Of a DNA stretch of 64,000 nucleotides, positions 1-8,612 are shown in pieces. The DNA comes from Paracoccus limosus. GTDB taxonomy: Bacteria; Pseudomonadota; Alphaproteobacteria; Rhodobacterales; Rhodobacteraceae. The stretch is taken from positions 1-64,000 of the forward strand of contig NZ_WMIF01000005.1 in assembly GCF_009711185.1 (NCBI RefSeq), written 5' to 3'. A program made the position numbers and the translations under genes. The notes beneath the pieces are model-generated. The model searched no databases, was not told the origin of the DNA, and was given only the letters and a program-made list of their open reading frames with translations. Within the stretch, counting starts at the first letter, position 1, and every line of letters begins with the position of its first letter.

Positions 1-57
1 GAAGCCCTCGAAGAAGGCCCACTCATCGTCGGATATCAGGTTGCGCGCCAAGCCCAT
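1..57 (-). mobile_element. IS5-type transposase, N-terminal fragment (cut by window start)
   Basis: The minus strand from an ATG at 57 to the window edge encodes 19 residues containing the run NLISDDEWAFFE. This is the typical opening of IS5-family transposases of the 'LISDDEWAFFEP' kind. An in-frame stop lies upstream of this ATG, so the reading frame begins here. The outer end of the element should lie between 58 and the Lrp stop at 124, but I could not identify the terminal inverted repeat by eye. The rest of the gene lies outside the window, so I cannot say whether the element is intact. Confidence 0.6.
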
Positions 58-123
58 CTCCCAAGCAGAGATGAGCTTGAATCATAGGACGACTGCCAAC
101 GGAACCCCTTTTGTCAACACGGC

Positions 124-603
124 CTAGACCTGAAAGATCGTCTTCAGCGGCAGATGGGTTTTCACAAAGGGCGATTTCATCACCACGAAGCTGAAATACT
201 TGTCGATGCCGATCTCGCGGTCGATCAGCCATTCCATGATCGCCTGATATTCGGTGATCCCCGCGGTGACGAACTTCAAGAGATAGTCGTAACCACCTGA
301 AATCAGGTGGCATTCGATACATTCCTCGACCTTTCCCAGCACCTCCTGGAAACGGGCAAAGTCGATCTGGCGGTGGTTCTTCAGCGTGACTTCGGTAAAG
401 ACGGTCAGCGTCGGGCCCAGCTTGGCCACGTCGATCTGGGCCGAATAGCCGGTGATGAACCCCGCCTGCTGCAGCTTCTTGACCCGCATCAGGCAGGGGC
501 TGGGCGACAGATGCACCAGCTCGGCCAGCTCGACATTGGTGATGCGCCCGTTGCGTTGCAGCTCGTGCAGGATGCGGATGTCGATACGGTCGAGTTTCAG
601 CAT
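124..603 (-). CDS. Lrp/AsnC-family transcriptional regulator
   Basis: A 159-residue protein with the standard Lrp layout. An N-terminal winged helix-turn-helix (about residues 5-60, containing LDRIDIRILHELQRNGRI and the recognition stretch SPSPCLMRVKKL) is followed by a RAM/ligand-binding domain. The C-terminal half carries the family pattern YDYLLKFV. The family senses amino acids or related small molecules and usually acts as an octamer. The start is the ATG at 603, where similarity to the family begins; the frame stays open further upstream only as a shadow. It sits between an IS end and a divergent phosphopantetheinyl transferase, so its target is not evident. It is related to, but distinct from, the Lrp gene at 9533-10042. 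Confidence 0.93.
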   Translation of the reverse strand: MLKLDRIDIRILHELQRNGRITNVELAELVHLSPSPCLMRVKKLQQAGFITGYSAQIDVAKLGPTLTVFTEVTLKNHRQIDFARFQEVLGKVEECIECHLISGGYDYLLKFVTAGITEYQAIMEWLIDREIGIDKYFSFVVMKSPFVKTHLPLKTIFQV

Positions 604-829
604 GGAATGGGCCCCCGGATTGCGGCACAAGCTACGCAGAAAATGCCGCGCCGGCAAGGTTGGGACGGCTCGGCCCGGCCAATCTTGCCGGCATGCCCTG
701 AAATTACGCGCCAGGGCGGCATTGACGCTGCAGCATAAAATTTTGCCCGCCCCCATCCGGCGGCGACTGCATCGCGGTGCGCCCAAGGCGGGGCTTGCGT
801 CACAGGCCGGATCTGCCGCAGATTTGGTC

Positions 830-1507
830 ATGCGCCGCCCCGCCGAGACCACGATCCTTGCCGCCCCCCTGCCCGCCGTCATGGCCGCCGGGGCCAGTCC
901 GGCTGCGCTGTCGCCCGAGGAACGGCAGCGGTTGCATGATTTCCTGCGCCCCGCCGACCGCCAACGCAGTCTGGCGGCGCATTGGCTGAAGCGACAGGCC
1001 TTGGCGCGGATGACCAAAGAGGCGCCAACCGCGCTGCGCTTTCGCACCGATGACCGGGGCAAGCCGCATCTTTGTGCCGAACCCGGCGGGCTGGGGATCG
1101 GCTTCAACATCAGCCATGCCGGGGATTGGGTGGCGCTGGCCGTCAGCCGCGGCGGTGCCGTCGGTGTCGATGTCGAACAGTCCCGGCCCGAGGCGCTGTG
1201 GAACGAGGTGCTGCCCGCGATCTCGGCACCGGGGGACGAGGCGCTGGCCGGCCTGTGGCTTTGGACCGCGAAAGAGGCGGTGCTGAAACAGCGCGGCTCG
1301 GGCTTTCTGGGCGATCCGCAGGGCGTCGGCATCCGGGCGCGGCATGCGGCGGGCTTTGTCGCCGATCTGCCCGAGGGGCGGTTGCGCGGGGCATGGCGCG
1401 CGGCCGATGCCGGCCATCTGCTGGCCGTGGCCAGCGAATCGCCCTGTCGCTGGCGAATCTGTCGCGATGGTGCGATGCTGCGGCAGGCGCTGGCCGCACT
1501 GGTCTGA
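830..1507 (+). CDS. 4'-phosphopantetheinyl transferase (Sfp type)
   Basis: A 225-residue protein with the Sfp/ACPS signatures GVDVEQ (magnesium and CoA binding) and WTAKEAVLK (catalytic W-x-KEA-x-xK). Upstream it has the substrate-contact stretch FNISHAGDWVALAV. The family transfers phosphopantetheine from CoA to a serine of carrier proteins of fatty-acid, polyketide or non-ribosomal-peptide synthesis. The ATG at 830 gives a protein of normal length. The frame extends upstream, but that part has no family similarity and overlaps the divergent Lrp gene. No carrier protein or NRPS/PKS lies in the window, so its client is unknown. The 226 bp before it are shared with the divergent Lrp gene. Confidence 0.9.
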   Translation: MRRPAETTILAAPLPAVMAAGASPAALSPEERQRLHDFLRPADRQRSLAAHWLKRQALARMTKEAPTALRFRTDDRGKPHLCAEPGGLGIGFNISHAGDWVALAVSRGGAVGVDVEQSRPEALWNEVLPAISAPGDEALAGLWLWTAKEAVLKQRGSGFLGDPQGVGIRARHAAGFVADLPEGRLRGAWRAADAGHLLAVASESPCRWRICRDGAMLRQALAALV

Positions 1508-1676
1508 GGGCATCGATCCGGCCAAATTCGCGGCCCGGTTGATGCAGAGCGGCCAGCAAAATCACGAACAAGACATTTTGTTGCATAATTCTAGGTGCAG
1601 CTTGCCGAATGTTCTGCATTATCGACATATCGGCGGCCGCTCAGCCGCAGGCAGAACGCAGACAGGGGGGTCAACC

Positions 1677-1760
1677 GTGACCGATCACCACCTTGCCCTG
1701 ATCCGGGACCCGATGCGGCGCCTGCCGTATGCCTGTCTGCGCTTCGGCGGGGGGTGGTGA
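1677..1760 (+). CDS. Possible short leader ORF (27 codons)
   Basis: A GTG at 1677 is preceded by a purine-rich AGGGGGG six bases upstream and opens a 27-residue frame. It ends at a TGA (1758-1760) one base before the ATG of the next gene. Its last codons contain the GGGGGGTGG that would serve as ribosome binding site for the downstream gene. This is the arrangement of a translationally coupled leader. I know no homologue. It could also be chance; the call rests on spacing and the ribosome binding site only. Confidence 0.3.
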   Translation: MTDHHLALIRDPMRRLPYACLRFGGGW

Positions 1761-1761
1761 C

Positions 1762-1974
1762 ATGACGCTGAGCCTTGATCCCGATGGGCTGACGCGGCTG
1801 CTGTGCGGCCTGATCTGGTTTACAATGTCACTGGCCTTCAGTGTCGAGGTCTGCGCCCTGCTGGGCTGGCTGATCGGCGAGGCCGAGCGCGGCGGTTATG
1901 TCGGCGCCGTGCTGAACATGATCTTCTGGTGCTGGATCCTGCGGCAGCAATGCCAGCACCCGCGCGATGAATGA
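1762..1974 (+). CDS. Small membrane protein of unknown function
   Basis: A 70-residue protein starting at the ATG at 1762, directly behind a GGGGGGTGG ribosome binding site. Hydrophobic stretches at about residues 9-32 (LLCGLIWFTMSLAFSVEV) and 43-56 (VGAVLNMIFWCWIL) suggest one or two membrane segments, with a short polar tail. I do not recognise a family. An earlier in-frame ATG at 1729 lies inside the preceding short ORF and lacks a ribosome binding site, so it was not used. The product could sit in the inner membrane; no functional clue comes from the neighbours. Confidence 0.5.
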   Translation: MTLSLDPDGLTRLLCGLIWFTMSLAFSVEVCALLGWLIGEAERGGYVGAVLNMIFWCWILRQQCQHPRDE

Positions 1975-2276
1975 GGCGTGATCGCTGCTCCGATTGCGGC
2001 GCCGGCCCCCGCGCCCCGGCCGGGGACACTACAACCGGTCGGGGGTCATCACCTGGGCAAATGACGACTTATGGGGTCTATCGGCATGATAGCGCCGTCA
2101 GTATTGCGCAGAGCCGGCAGCGAAGCAAACGATTTCAAGTGCATGGCGCAGCACCTTTCGCGCCCCGCCCACGGCCGCGCGCGTTCGCAAATTGAAGGCC
2201 AGCGGTCCCGGACCGTCCTTGGGCAGAATTGTCGCAGCCTCTTGCCGGGATCTGGCCGGGCTTGGCCCGTCGCGCT
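1975..2276. other. Intergenic region, no gene recognised
   Basis: About 300 bases without a convincing gene. The only marked structure is a 12-base perfect palindrome CCCCGGCCGGGG at 2014-2025, which could be the stem of a weak terminator for the upstream small protein but has no T run. Promoter elements for the downstream copper cluster must lie in the second half, but I could not place a -35/-10 pair with confidence. Confidence 0.4.
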
Positions 2277-2726
2277 ATGGCTGACGGCATGAGCGCACGC
2301 CGACCGGCCAGATTCGCTTCGCAGTTCCCGGCGCCGCTGCGCCGGGCGATGGCGCTGGTTCTGGCCCTGCCCTTCGTGCTGCTGTCGCTGCTGGCGCAGG
2401 GCACCATGGTGGCCGCCGGGCCGACGCCCGACAGTTTCATGGTCGTGCTTTGCGGCGATCACCGCCCGGTCGAGATGGTGCTGGACGACAGCGGCGATCT
2501 TGTGCCCATCGACGAATATCGCGGCACGCATCCGTCCACCCCGCCGCAGGGGGCGCCGGTCTGTGACTGGGCGCTGCATGCCCAGCCGGTGCTGGACGCC
2601 GCACCACCGCCGGTCCTGCCGGGGCAGAGGCTTGCCCGCCCCCTTTCCCGCCTGACGGCGCTCCCGCAGCGCGCCGCGCTGGCCGAGACGCCGGCGGCTC
2701 TGGCGCGCGGGCCGCCGCTGCTCTGA
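2277..2726 (+). CDS. Exported hypothetical protein upstream of copper chaperone
   Basis: A protein of about 149 residues with a basic start and a hydrophobic stretch (MALVLALPFVLLSLLAQG, about residues 22-39) that reads as a signal peptide or membrane anchor. After it come two cysteines in short motifs (VVLCGDH and PVCDWALHAQ) and a proline/alanine-rich tail. The overall look resembles the DUF2946-type proteins that often precede copper chaperones and TonB receptors, but the match is by layout only. The ATG at 2277 or the one at 2289 could be the start. It is followed after 51 bases by the PCu(A)C gene on the same strand, which suggests a shared role in periplasmic copper handling. Confidence 0.6.
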   Translation: MADGMSARRPARFASQFPAPLRRAMALVLALPFVLLSLLAQGTMVAAGPTPDSFMVVLCGDHRPVEMVLDDSGDLVPIDEYRGTHPSTPPQGAPVCDWALHAQPVLDAAPPPVLPGQRLARPLSRLTALPQRAALAETPAALARGPPLL

Positions 2727-2777
2727 ACCCTGCCGCCGTCCGCCCGGACGAACCCAGCTTCAGAGACGAGAGATATC

Positions 2778-3284
2778 ATGTTTGCATTCCGACCCGCTGC
2801 GCCGCTGTTCAGCGCGCTTTTCCTTGGGCTTGCGCTGGCCGCGCCCGCCGTGGCCGATCCCGTGCATCAGGGCGATCTGACCCTTTCCGATGCCTATATG
2901 CGCGCCATGCCGCCGCATGCGCCGGTGGCCGGCGCCTATGTCACGATCGCCAATGCCGGCAGCGCACCCGACCGGCTGATCTCGGCCAGCTCGCCGCGCG
3001 CCGGGCAGGTCCGCATCGACGAGATGATCATGCAGGGCGAGGTGATGAAGATGCGCGCGCTGCCCGATGGCCTGCCGATCCCGGCGGGCGAAACGGTGAC
3101 GCTGCAACCGGGCGGCTATCACCTCATGTTCCTTGAGGTGCCGCAATCATTCACCGAGGGTGATACGGTCGAGGCGACGCTGGTCTTTGAACGGGCCGGT
3201 CGCGTCACCCTGCCCTTCGAGGTGCGTGCCCGTGCCGCCACCTCCGCCGGCCATGGCGCCGAAACCGGGCATTCGGGTCACTGA
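2778..3284 (+). CDS. PCu(A)C-family periplasmic copper chaperone
   Basis: A 168-residue protein with a clear signal peptide (cleavage after about residue 26, APAVADP) and the PCu(A)C fold signature. M92 and the HxM pair H115/M117 in PGGYHLMFL match the copper site H-x10-M-x21-H-x-M. The first ligand is not conserved: the position ten residues before M92 is D81 (RIDEMIM) rather than histidine. The protein ends in a histidine-rich tail (HGAETGHSGH) that could supply extra metal ligands. Family members carry Cu(I) in the periplasm, for example to cytochrome oxidase. It lies between an exported unknown protein and a PepSY membrane protein. Confidence 0.88.
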   Translation: MFAFRPAAPLFSALFLGLALAAPAVADPVHQGDLTLSDAYMRAMPPHAPVAGAYVTIANAGSAPDRLISASSPRAGQVRIDEMIMQGEVMKMRALPDGLPIPAGETVTLQPGGYHLMFLEVPQSFTEGDTVEATLVFERAGRVTLPFEVRARAATSAGHGAETGHSGH

Positions 3285-3307
3285 CGCCCCTTCCCATGCG
3301 AGGACAT

Positions 3308-4654
3308 ATGTCGGTTTCTGCGAAATCCGCGCCGCCTGCGGTCGGCGATCTTTACCGTGCCGTCTGGCGCTGGCACTTCTATGCCGGGCTGCTGGTGCTG
3401 CCCTTCATGATCACGCTGGCGCTGACCGGCGGGTTGTATCTGTTCCATAATGAACTGGACGATTGGTATCACGCCGATCTCAGGCGGGTGCAGGTCCGGC
3501 AGGCGCCGCATCTGCCGCCGACCGCGCTGGTCGCCTCGGCTCAGGATGCGGTGCCGGGCACGGCGCTGAAATATCTGGACCCGGTCGATGCCGGCGCCTC
3601 GGCCGAAATCACCATCGGCACAGATCGCGGCAAGACCGTGGTCTATGTCGATCCCTATGACGGCACGGTGCTGGGCGCCATGCCCGACCGATCGACGCTG
3701 ATGTGGACGGTGCGCAAGCTGCACAGCTTCAAGTATTTTGGCACATATGCACGATACCTGATTGAAATAACGGCTGGATGGGCGATCATTCTGGTTGCAA
3801 GCGGCATCTGGCTGTGGTGGCCGCGCGGCCAGCAGGGCGGCGTGATCTCCGTCCGGGGCACGCCGCAGCGGCGGGTGTTCTGGCGCGACCTGCATGCGGT
3901 GACGGGGCTCTTTGCCGGCGCCTTCATCCTGTTTCTGGCGGTCACCGGCATGCCGTGGTCGGGCGTCTGGGGCGCCAAGGTCAACGAATGGGCCAATGGC
4001 ACCAATTTCGGCTATCCCGATGGGCTGCGGGTCAACCTGCCGATGTCGGGGCAAAAGCTGAACGATGTCTCGAAAACCACATGGTCGCTGGAGCAGGCGC
4101 AGATCCCCGAAAGCACCGGCACCGGGCAGCCGATCTCGCTGGACGAGGCGGTGGCGATCTTTGACCGGCTGGGCCTGCACCGGGGCTATGCCGTGGCCCT
4201 GCCCGGCACGCCGCAGGGGGTGTTCACCGGCTCGGTCTATCCCGATGATCTGAGCCAGCAGCGCGTCGTGCATCTGGACCAATACAGCGGCCAGCCGCTT
4301 CTGGACATGAGCTATGCCGATTACGGGCCGCTGGGCCGGGCGCTGGAATGGGGCATCAACACGCATATGGGCCAGACCTTTGGCCTGACGAACCAGTTGG
4401 TGCTGCTGGCGGTCTGTGCCGCGATCGTGCTGATCGCGGTCTCGGGTGCGGTGATGTGGTGGAAGCGGCGTCCCTCCGGCGCGCTGGGGGTGCCGCCGCT
4501 GCCGCAGGACCGCCGGGTGTTTCGCGGCCTGCTGGCAATCCTCGCCATCGGCGGGGTGCTGTTCCCGCTGGTCGGGGTATCGCTTTTGGTGATGCTGGCG
4601 CTGGACATGATCTGGATCCGCAGCGCCGGCCGGGTGCAGCCGAGCAAGGCTTAG
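3308..4654 (+). CDS. PepSY-associated transmembrane protein (PiuB-like)
   Basis: A 448-residue inner-membrane protein of the PepSY_TM family. It has a first membrane helix at about residues 18-40 (FYAGLLVLPFMITLALTGGLYLF), a periplasmic PepSY region, further helices around 155-175 and 200-220, a second periplasmic part, and C-terminal helices near 360-380 and 410-435. Conserved histidines (RWHFYAG, LHSFKYFG, DLHAVTG, NTHMGQTFG) resemble the heme or metal contacts of this family. Members are often linked to iron-siderophore reduction or metal uptake. Coming 23 bases after the copper chaperone, a role in copper or other metal reduction is plausible but inferred. The start is the ATG at 3308. 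Confidence 0.85.
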   Translation: MSVSAKSAPPAVGDLYRAVWRWHFYAGLLVLPFMITLALTGGLYLFHNELDDWYHADLRRVQVRQAPHLPPTALVASAQDAVPGTALKYLDPVDAGASAEITIGTDRGKTVVYVDPYDGTVLGAMPDRSTLMWTVRKLHSFKYFGTYARYLIEITAGWAIILVASGIWLWWPRGQQGGVISVRGTPQRRVFWRDLHAVTGLFAGAFILFLAVTGMPWSGVWGAKVNEWANGTNFGYPDGLRVNLPMSGQKLNDVSKTTWSLEQAQIPESTGTGQPISLDEAVAIFDRLGLHRGYAVALPGTPQGVFTGSVYPDDLSQQRVVHLDQYSGQPLLDMSYADYGPLGRALEWGINTHMGQTFGLTNQLVLLAVCAAIVLIAVSGAVMWWKRRPSGALGVPPLPQDRRVFRGLLAILAIGGVLFPLVGVSLLVMLALDMIWIRSAGRVQPSKA

Positions 4655-4666
4655 GCTTGCCCCGGT

Positions 4667-4691
4667 CCCGGCGTCCGCGCGGGGCGCCGGG
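4667..4691. terminator. Hairpin between convergent genes
   Basis: CCCGGCG (4667-4673) and CGCCGGG (4685-4691) form a 7-bp GC-only stem with an 11-base loop. It lies in the 52-base gap between the PepSY protein and the convergent permease gene. There is no T run, so it may act with Rho or simply as a barrier in both directions. Confidence 0.4.
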
Positions 4692-4706
4692 GTTCGTCAG
4701 CCGGCC

Positions 4707-5984
4707 TTAGCCGCGCCGGCCAAGGCCCAGCAGCTGATACAGCACCAGCGCGGCCAGCGTCGCCGTGCCGATCCCGCCCATGGCAAAGCTGCCCAGCGTG
4801 ACCGAGAAATTGCCCGCCCCAAAGATCAGCGTCACGCCGACGGTAAAGAGGTTGCGCGGATCCGAGAAATCGACCTTGTTGTCGACCCACAGCCGGATCA
4901 TCGCCGCCGCGATCAGGCCAAAGACCGCAATCGCCAGCCCGCCCAGCACCGGCGCCGGGATGGTGCGCAAAAGCGCGCCGAACTTGGGCGAGAACCCCAG
5001 CGCGATCGCCACCAGCGCCGCGATGACGAAAACCAGCGTCGAGAACACCCGCGTCACCGCCATCACGCCCATGTTCTCGACATAGGTGGTGACGCCGGTG
5101 CCGCCGCCCGCCCCCGATACCATGGTGGCGATGCCGTCGCCCAGAAAACCCCGGCCGATATAGCGGTTCATGTCCTGCCCGGTCATACCGCTGATCGCCT
5201 TGATATGGCCAAGGTTTTCGGCCACGAGGATCAGCGCCACCGGCGCGATCAGCGCCATGGCCGAGGCGTGGAACTCGGGCCCGTGCAGCACCGGCACCCC
5301 GAACCAGGGCGCGGCGGCCAGCGCGGCAAAGTCGATGCCCGGCAGCAGGCCCAGACCATTGCCCAGCACCAGCACGGCGACATAGCCGATAACGATGCCG
5401 ATCAGGATCGACACCCGCCGCGTCGCGACCGAGCCATAGGTCGACAGTAGCGCCACCGACAGCAGCGTCAGCAGCGCCACCACCATATGCGGGGTGCTGC
5501 CCTGAATGCCCTGCACGCCCACCGGCGCAAGGTTCAGCCCGATGGCCGCGCCGACCGCGCCGGTGACGGCGGGCGGCATCAGCCGCTCAATCCAGCCGGT
5601 GCCGGTGGCCATGACGATCAGCCCGATCAGCGCATAAAGCGCGCCGGCCGCAATGATGCCGCCAAGCGCCGACCCGATATTGGCGTTGACGCCGCTGCCG
5701 GAATAATCGCTGGCCGCGATCACCACTGCGATAAAGGCAAAGGACGACCCCAGATAGCTGGGCACCCGCCCCGCCGTCAGCACGAAGAAGATCAGCGTGC
5801 CGATGCCCGAAAACAGGATCGCAAGGTTCGGATCAAAGCCCATCAGCAAGGGCGCAAGGATGGTCGAGCCCGACATCGCCAAAAGATGCTGCACCCCCAT
5901 CGGCAGCGCCTGCGGCCATGGCAGACGCTCATCGGGCAGGACGGTGGCCGAGCGGGCGATGGGCCAGCGCGGGAAATAGGACAT
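4707..5984 (-). CDS. NCS2-family nucleobase permease (UraA/RutG-like)
   Basis: A 425-residue membrane protein with about 14 hydrophobic segments. It carries the NCS2 signature in TTYVENMGVMAVTRVFS, which fits E-N-x-G-x4-T-R-x-x-S, and the substrate-helix region LVAENLGHIKAISGMTGQDM. The early motif GVQHLLAMSGSTILAPLLMG is characteristic of the UraA/uracil-xanthine subfamily. The family imports uracil, xanthine or related bases by proton symport. The ATG at 5984 has an AAGGAG nine bases upstream. No pyrimidine-catabolism genes are nearby, so uracil is the best guess rather than a demonstrated substrate. It shares a 410-bp upstream region with ahpC. Confidence 0.9.
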   Translation of the reverse strand: MSYFPRWPIARSATVLPDERLPWPQALPMGVQHLLAMSGSTILAPLLMGFDPNLAILFSGIGTLIFFVLTAGRVPSYLGSSFAFIAVVIAASDYSGSGVNANIGSALGGIIAAGALYALIGLIVMATGTGWIERLMPPAVTGAVGAAIGLNLAPVGVQGIQGSTPHMVVALLTLLSVALLSTYGSVATRRVSILIGIVIGYVAVLVLGNGLGLLPGIDFAALAAAPWFGVPVLHGPEFHASAMALIAPVALILVAENLGHIKAISGMTGQDMNRYIGRGFLGDGIATMVSGAGGGTGVTTYVENMGVMAVTRVFSTLVFVIAALVAIALGFSPKFGALLRTIPAPVLGGLAIAVFGLIAAAMIRLWVDNKVDFSDPRNLFTVGVTLIFGAGNFSVTLGSFAMGGIGTATLAALVLYQLLGLGRRG

Positions 5985-6394
5985 TCAGGGGCACTCCTTG
6001 CGCAAGTCTGGCGGGATGCCTTTTGCCCGGAACGGCCCGGAAACCATTCCGAATCAGGGACATCGGCATAACCGTGTCGCATGTGGTAAAGCCTGCCCCG
6101 TCAGCGCGCCAGTCCGCCGTTGCGCCGGTCCCGGGGGCCAGCCAGACGCGTCCTGCGCCCCTGTCTGCGGCCCGAATCCATGCGCCAGGTGCAAAGCTGC
6201 CATGCGCCAAGGGGCCAGCAGAACCACGCCCGGATCGACCGCTTTGAAAACAGAAACGATTTCAAAGCGTTCTGGCGGTGTCAGATCCGACCCCGACTCC
6301 CATAGGCTAGACCTATCGAATCCTTAGGTCGAATTGATTTCACATATGGCGCCCCGCCGCCTAGTGCTGCGGCCATAAAGCAAGGAGAGCACAG
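5985..6394. other. Divergent promoter region permease/ahpC
   Basis: This 410-base region has no gene. It holds the promoter of the permease (left edge, ribosome binding site AAGGAG) and that of ahpC (right edge, AAGGAGA). Between them lies a strong OxyR-type site, annotated separately at 6302-6338. The rest (about 6080-6240) is GC-rich and shows nothing I can name. Confidence 0.6.
6302..6338 (+). promoter_or_regulatory. Predicted OxyR operator of ahpC
   Basis: 6302-6316 reads ATAG-N7-CTAT exactly, the core half of the OxyR consensus. After a 7-base spacer, 6324-6338 repeats it less well as TTAG-N7-TGAT. Two such elements at this spacing are what tetrameric OxyR binds. The site ends 56 bases before the ahpC start, and an oxyR gene lies 2.3 kb downstream. 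Confidence 0.75.
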
Positions 6395-6958
6395 ATGGCT
6401 GCAATCAACACCAAGATCCTGCCGTTCAAGGCGCAGGCGTTCCGCCAGGGCAAATTCGTCGAAGTGACGGAATCCGACGTGGTCGGGCAATGGGCGGTCT
6501 TCTTCTTCTACCCCGCCGACTTTACCTTCGTCTGCCCGACCGAGCTGGGCGATGTGGCCGACCATTACGAAGAGCTGCAAAAGCGCGGTGTGGAAGTGTT
6601 CTCGGTCTCGACCGACACGCATTTCACCCATAAGGCCTGGCACGACAGCTCGGACACCATCGGCAAGATCAAATACACCATGGTCGGCGACCCGACGCAT
6701 GAGATCAGCCGCAACTTCGGCGTGCTGCGCGAAGGACAGGGTCTGGCCGACCGCGCCACTTTCATCGTCGATCCGGATGGCGTGATCCAGGCCATGGAAG
6801 TCACCGCCGAAGGCATCGGCCGCAATGCCGAAGACCTGCTGCGCAAGATCAAGGCCGCGCAATATGTCCGCGCGCATCCGGGCGAAGTCTGCCCCGCCAA
6901 ATGGCAAGAGGGCGAAGAGACGCTGGCCCCCTCGCTGGACCTCGTCGGCAAGATCTGA
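6395..6958 (+). CDS. ahpC: Alkyl hydroperoxide reductase subunit C (peroxiredoxin)
   Basis: A 187-residue typical 2-Cys peroxiredoxin. Peroxidatic C47 lies in FTFVCPTEL and resolving C166 in GEVCPAKW, the same positions as in the enterobacterial enzyme. It reduces hydrogen peroxide, organic peroxides and peroxynitrite in the cytoplasm and is recycled by AhpF. The start has the ribosome binding site AAGGAGA. It is the first gene of an ahpC-ahpF-oxyR run. An OxyR operator upstream and a GC hairpin after the stop suggest peroxide induction and a higher level of ahpC than ahpF transcript. Confidence 0.98.
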   Translation: MAAINTKILPFKAQAFRQGKFVEVTESDVVGQWAVFFFYPADFTFVCPTELGDVADHYEELQKRGVEVFSVSTDTHFTHKAWHDSSDTIGKIKYTMVGDPTHEISRNFGVLREGQGLADRATFIVDPDGVIQAMEVTAEGIGRNAEDLLRKIKAAQYVRAHPGEVCPAKWQEGEETLAPSLDLVGKI

Positions 6959-6974
6959 GCCACAGGACGCGATT

Positions 6975-7001
6975 TCCGGGGGCGGCTGCCCTGCCCCCGG
7001 A
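6975..7001 (+). terminator. Intercistronic hairpin between ahpC and ahpF
   Basis: TCCGGGGGC (6975-6983) pairs perfectly with GCCCCCGGA (6993-7001), a 9-bp stem with a 9-base loop. It begins 17 bases after the ahpC stop and lies within the 78-base gap before ahpF. There is no T run, so it is more likely a partial terminator or an mRNA-stabilising 3' end than a full stop. A related GGGGGC/GCCCCC hairpin occurs at 58997-59017. Confidence 0.55.
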
Positions 7002-7036
7002 CCCAGATCCCAAGACCCGACCGGAAAGGACCCGCC

Positions 7037-8602
7037 ATGCTTGACGCGAACATGAAGAGCCAGTTGAAATCCTATCTGCAACGCCTTGAGCGTCCGGTCG
7101 AAATTACCGCTTTTGCCGATGATGGCGCGAAATCGCGCGAGATGCTGGCGCTGCTTGACGATATCCGCAGCCTCTCGGACAAGATCACCGTCACCCGCGC
7201 CGATGGCGGCGAGCGCATCCCCTCGTTCGCGCTGACCTCGCCCGGGCATGACATCCACCTGACGTTCGCCGGCCTGCCGATGGGGCATGAGTTCACCTCG
7301 CTGGTGCTGGCGCTGCTGCAGGTGGGCGGCTACCCGCCCAAGGTCGAACAGGCGCTGCAGGACCAGATCCGCGCGCTGAAAGGCAGCTTCCGGTTCGAGA
7401 CCTACTTCTCGCTGTCCTGCCAGAACTGCCCGGATGTGGTGCAGGCGCTGAACCTGATGGCGGTGCTGAACCGCGGCATCGAACATGTCGCCATCGACGG
7501 CGCGCTGTTCCAGCCCGAGGTCGAGGCGCGTCAGGTCATGTCAGTGCCGACGATCTTCCTGAACGGGGAGGTGTTCGGCGCCGGTCGCATGGGCCCCGAG
7601 GAAATTCTGGCCAAGATCGACACCGGCGCGGCGGATCGCGCGGCGCAGGCGATCAACGAACAGGCACCCTTCGAGGTGCTGGTCGTGGGCGGTGGCCCGG
7701 CCGGTGCGGCGGCGGCGGTCTATGCCGCGCGCAAGGGCATCCGCACTGGCGTGGTGGCCGAACGGTTTGGCGGTCAGGTGCTGGACACCATGGCCATTGA
7801 GAACCTGATCTCGGTTCCCCATACCGAAGGGCCGAAACTGGCCCGCGCGCTGGAAACCCATGTCCGCGAATATGACGTCGAGATCATGAACAATCAGGTC
7901 GCGACCAGGCTGGAAGAGGTCGGCGACGGCTTCCGCATCACTCTGGCCTCGGGGGCGGCGTTGAGCGCGGCTTCGGTCATCCTGTCGACCGGCGCGCGGT
8001 GGCGGCGCATGGGTGTGCCGGGCGAGGAACAGTATCTGAACAAGGGCGTGGCCTTCTGCCCCCATTGCGACGGCCCGCTGTTCAAGGGCAAGCGCATCGC
8101 GGTGATCGGCGGCGGCAATTCCGGCGTCGAGGCGGCGATCGACCTTGCCGGGCTTGCCGCGCATGTCACGCTGATCGAATTCGACAAGATCCTGCGCGCC
8201 GATGACGTGCTGCAACGCAAGCTGCGTGGCCTCTCGAACGTCACCGTGCTGACCCAGGCGCGCACCACCGAGGTCAAGGGCGACGGCGCCCGCGTCACCG
8301 GCCTTGCCTATGAGGACCGCACCAGTGGCGAGACGCGCGAGCTGGCGCTGGACGGGATCTTTGTCCAGATCGGGCTGGTGCCGAACACCGATTGGCTCAA
8401 GGGCACGCTGGCCCTGTCGCCGCGTGGCGAGATCGAGGTCGACCGCTATGGCGCGACCTCGATCCCCGGTGTCTTTGCCGCCGGCGATTGCACGGTCGCG
8501 CCTTACAAGCAGATCGTCATCGCCATGGGCGAGGGCGCCAAGGCCAGCCTTGCGGCCTTTGACCACCTGATCCGGCTGCCTGCCGCCGAAAAGGCGGCCT
8601 GA
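7037..8602 (+). CDS. ahpF: Alkyl hydroperoxide reductase subunit F
   Basis: A 521-residue flavoprotein disulfide reductase that passes electrons from NADH to AhpC. The N-terminal tandem thioredoxin-fold domain (about 1-200) holds the C128-QN-C131 pair. The C-terminal thioredoxin-reductase-like part begins with the FAD motif [12 protein letters not shown] near residue 216 and has the NAD motif [12 protein letters not shown] and the redox pair C341-PH-C344. Length and cysteine spacing match the Escherichia coli enzyme. The ATG at 7037 follows GGAAAGGA. It is co-directional with ahpC and is followed after 10 bases by oxyR. Confidence 0.98.
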   Translation: MLDANMKSQLKSYLQRLERPVEITAFADDGAKSREMLALLDDIRSLSDKITVTRADGGERIPSFALTSPGHDIHLTFAGLPMGHEFTSLVLALLQVGGYPPKVEQALQDQIRALKGSFRFETYFSLSCQNCPDVVQALNLMAVLNRGIEHVAIDGALFQPEVEARQVMSVPTIFLNGEVFGAGRMGPEEILAKIDTGAADRAAQAINEQAPFEVLVVGGGPAGAAAAVYAARKGIRTGVVAERFGGQVLDTMAIENLISVPHTEGPKLARALETHVREYDVEIMNNQVATRLEEVGDGFRITLASGAALSAASVILSTGARWRRMGVPGEEQYLNKGVAFCPHCDGPLFKGKRIAVIGGGNSGVEAAIDLAGLAAHVTLIEFDKILRADDVLQRKLRGLSNVTVLTQARTTEVKGDGARVTGLAYEDRTSGETRELALDGIFVQIGLVPNTDWLKGTLALSPRGEIEVDRYGATSIPGVFAAGDCTVAPYKQIVIAMGEGAKASLAAFDHLIRLPAAEKAA

Positions 8603-8612
8603 GGCGCGGCCG

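Noticed and set aside
1838-2579. Several 60-180 codon frames on the minus strand
   Set aside because: No ribosome binding sites and Arg/His/Gln-rich translations; they are opposite the more plausible small proteins.
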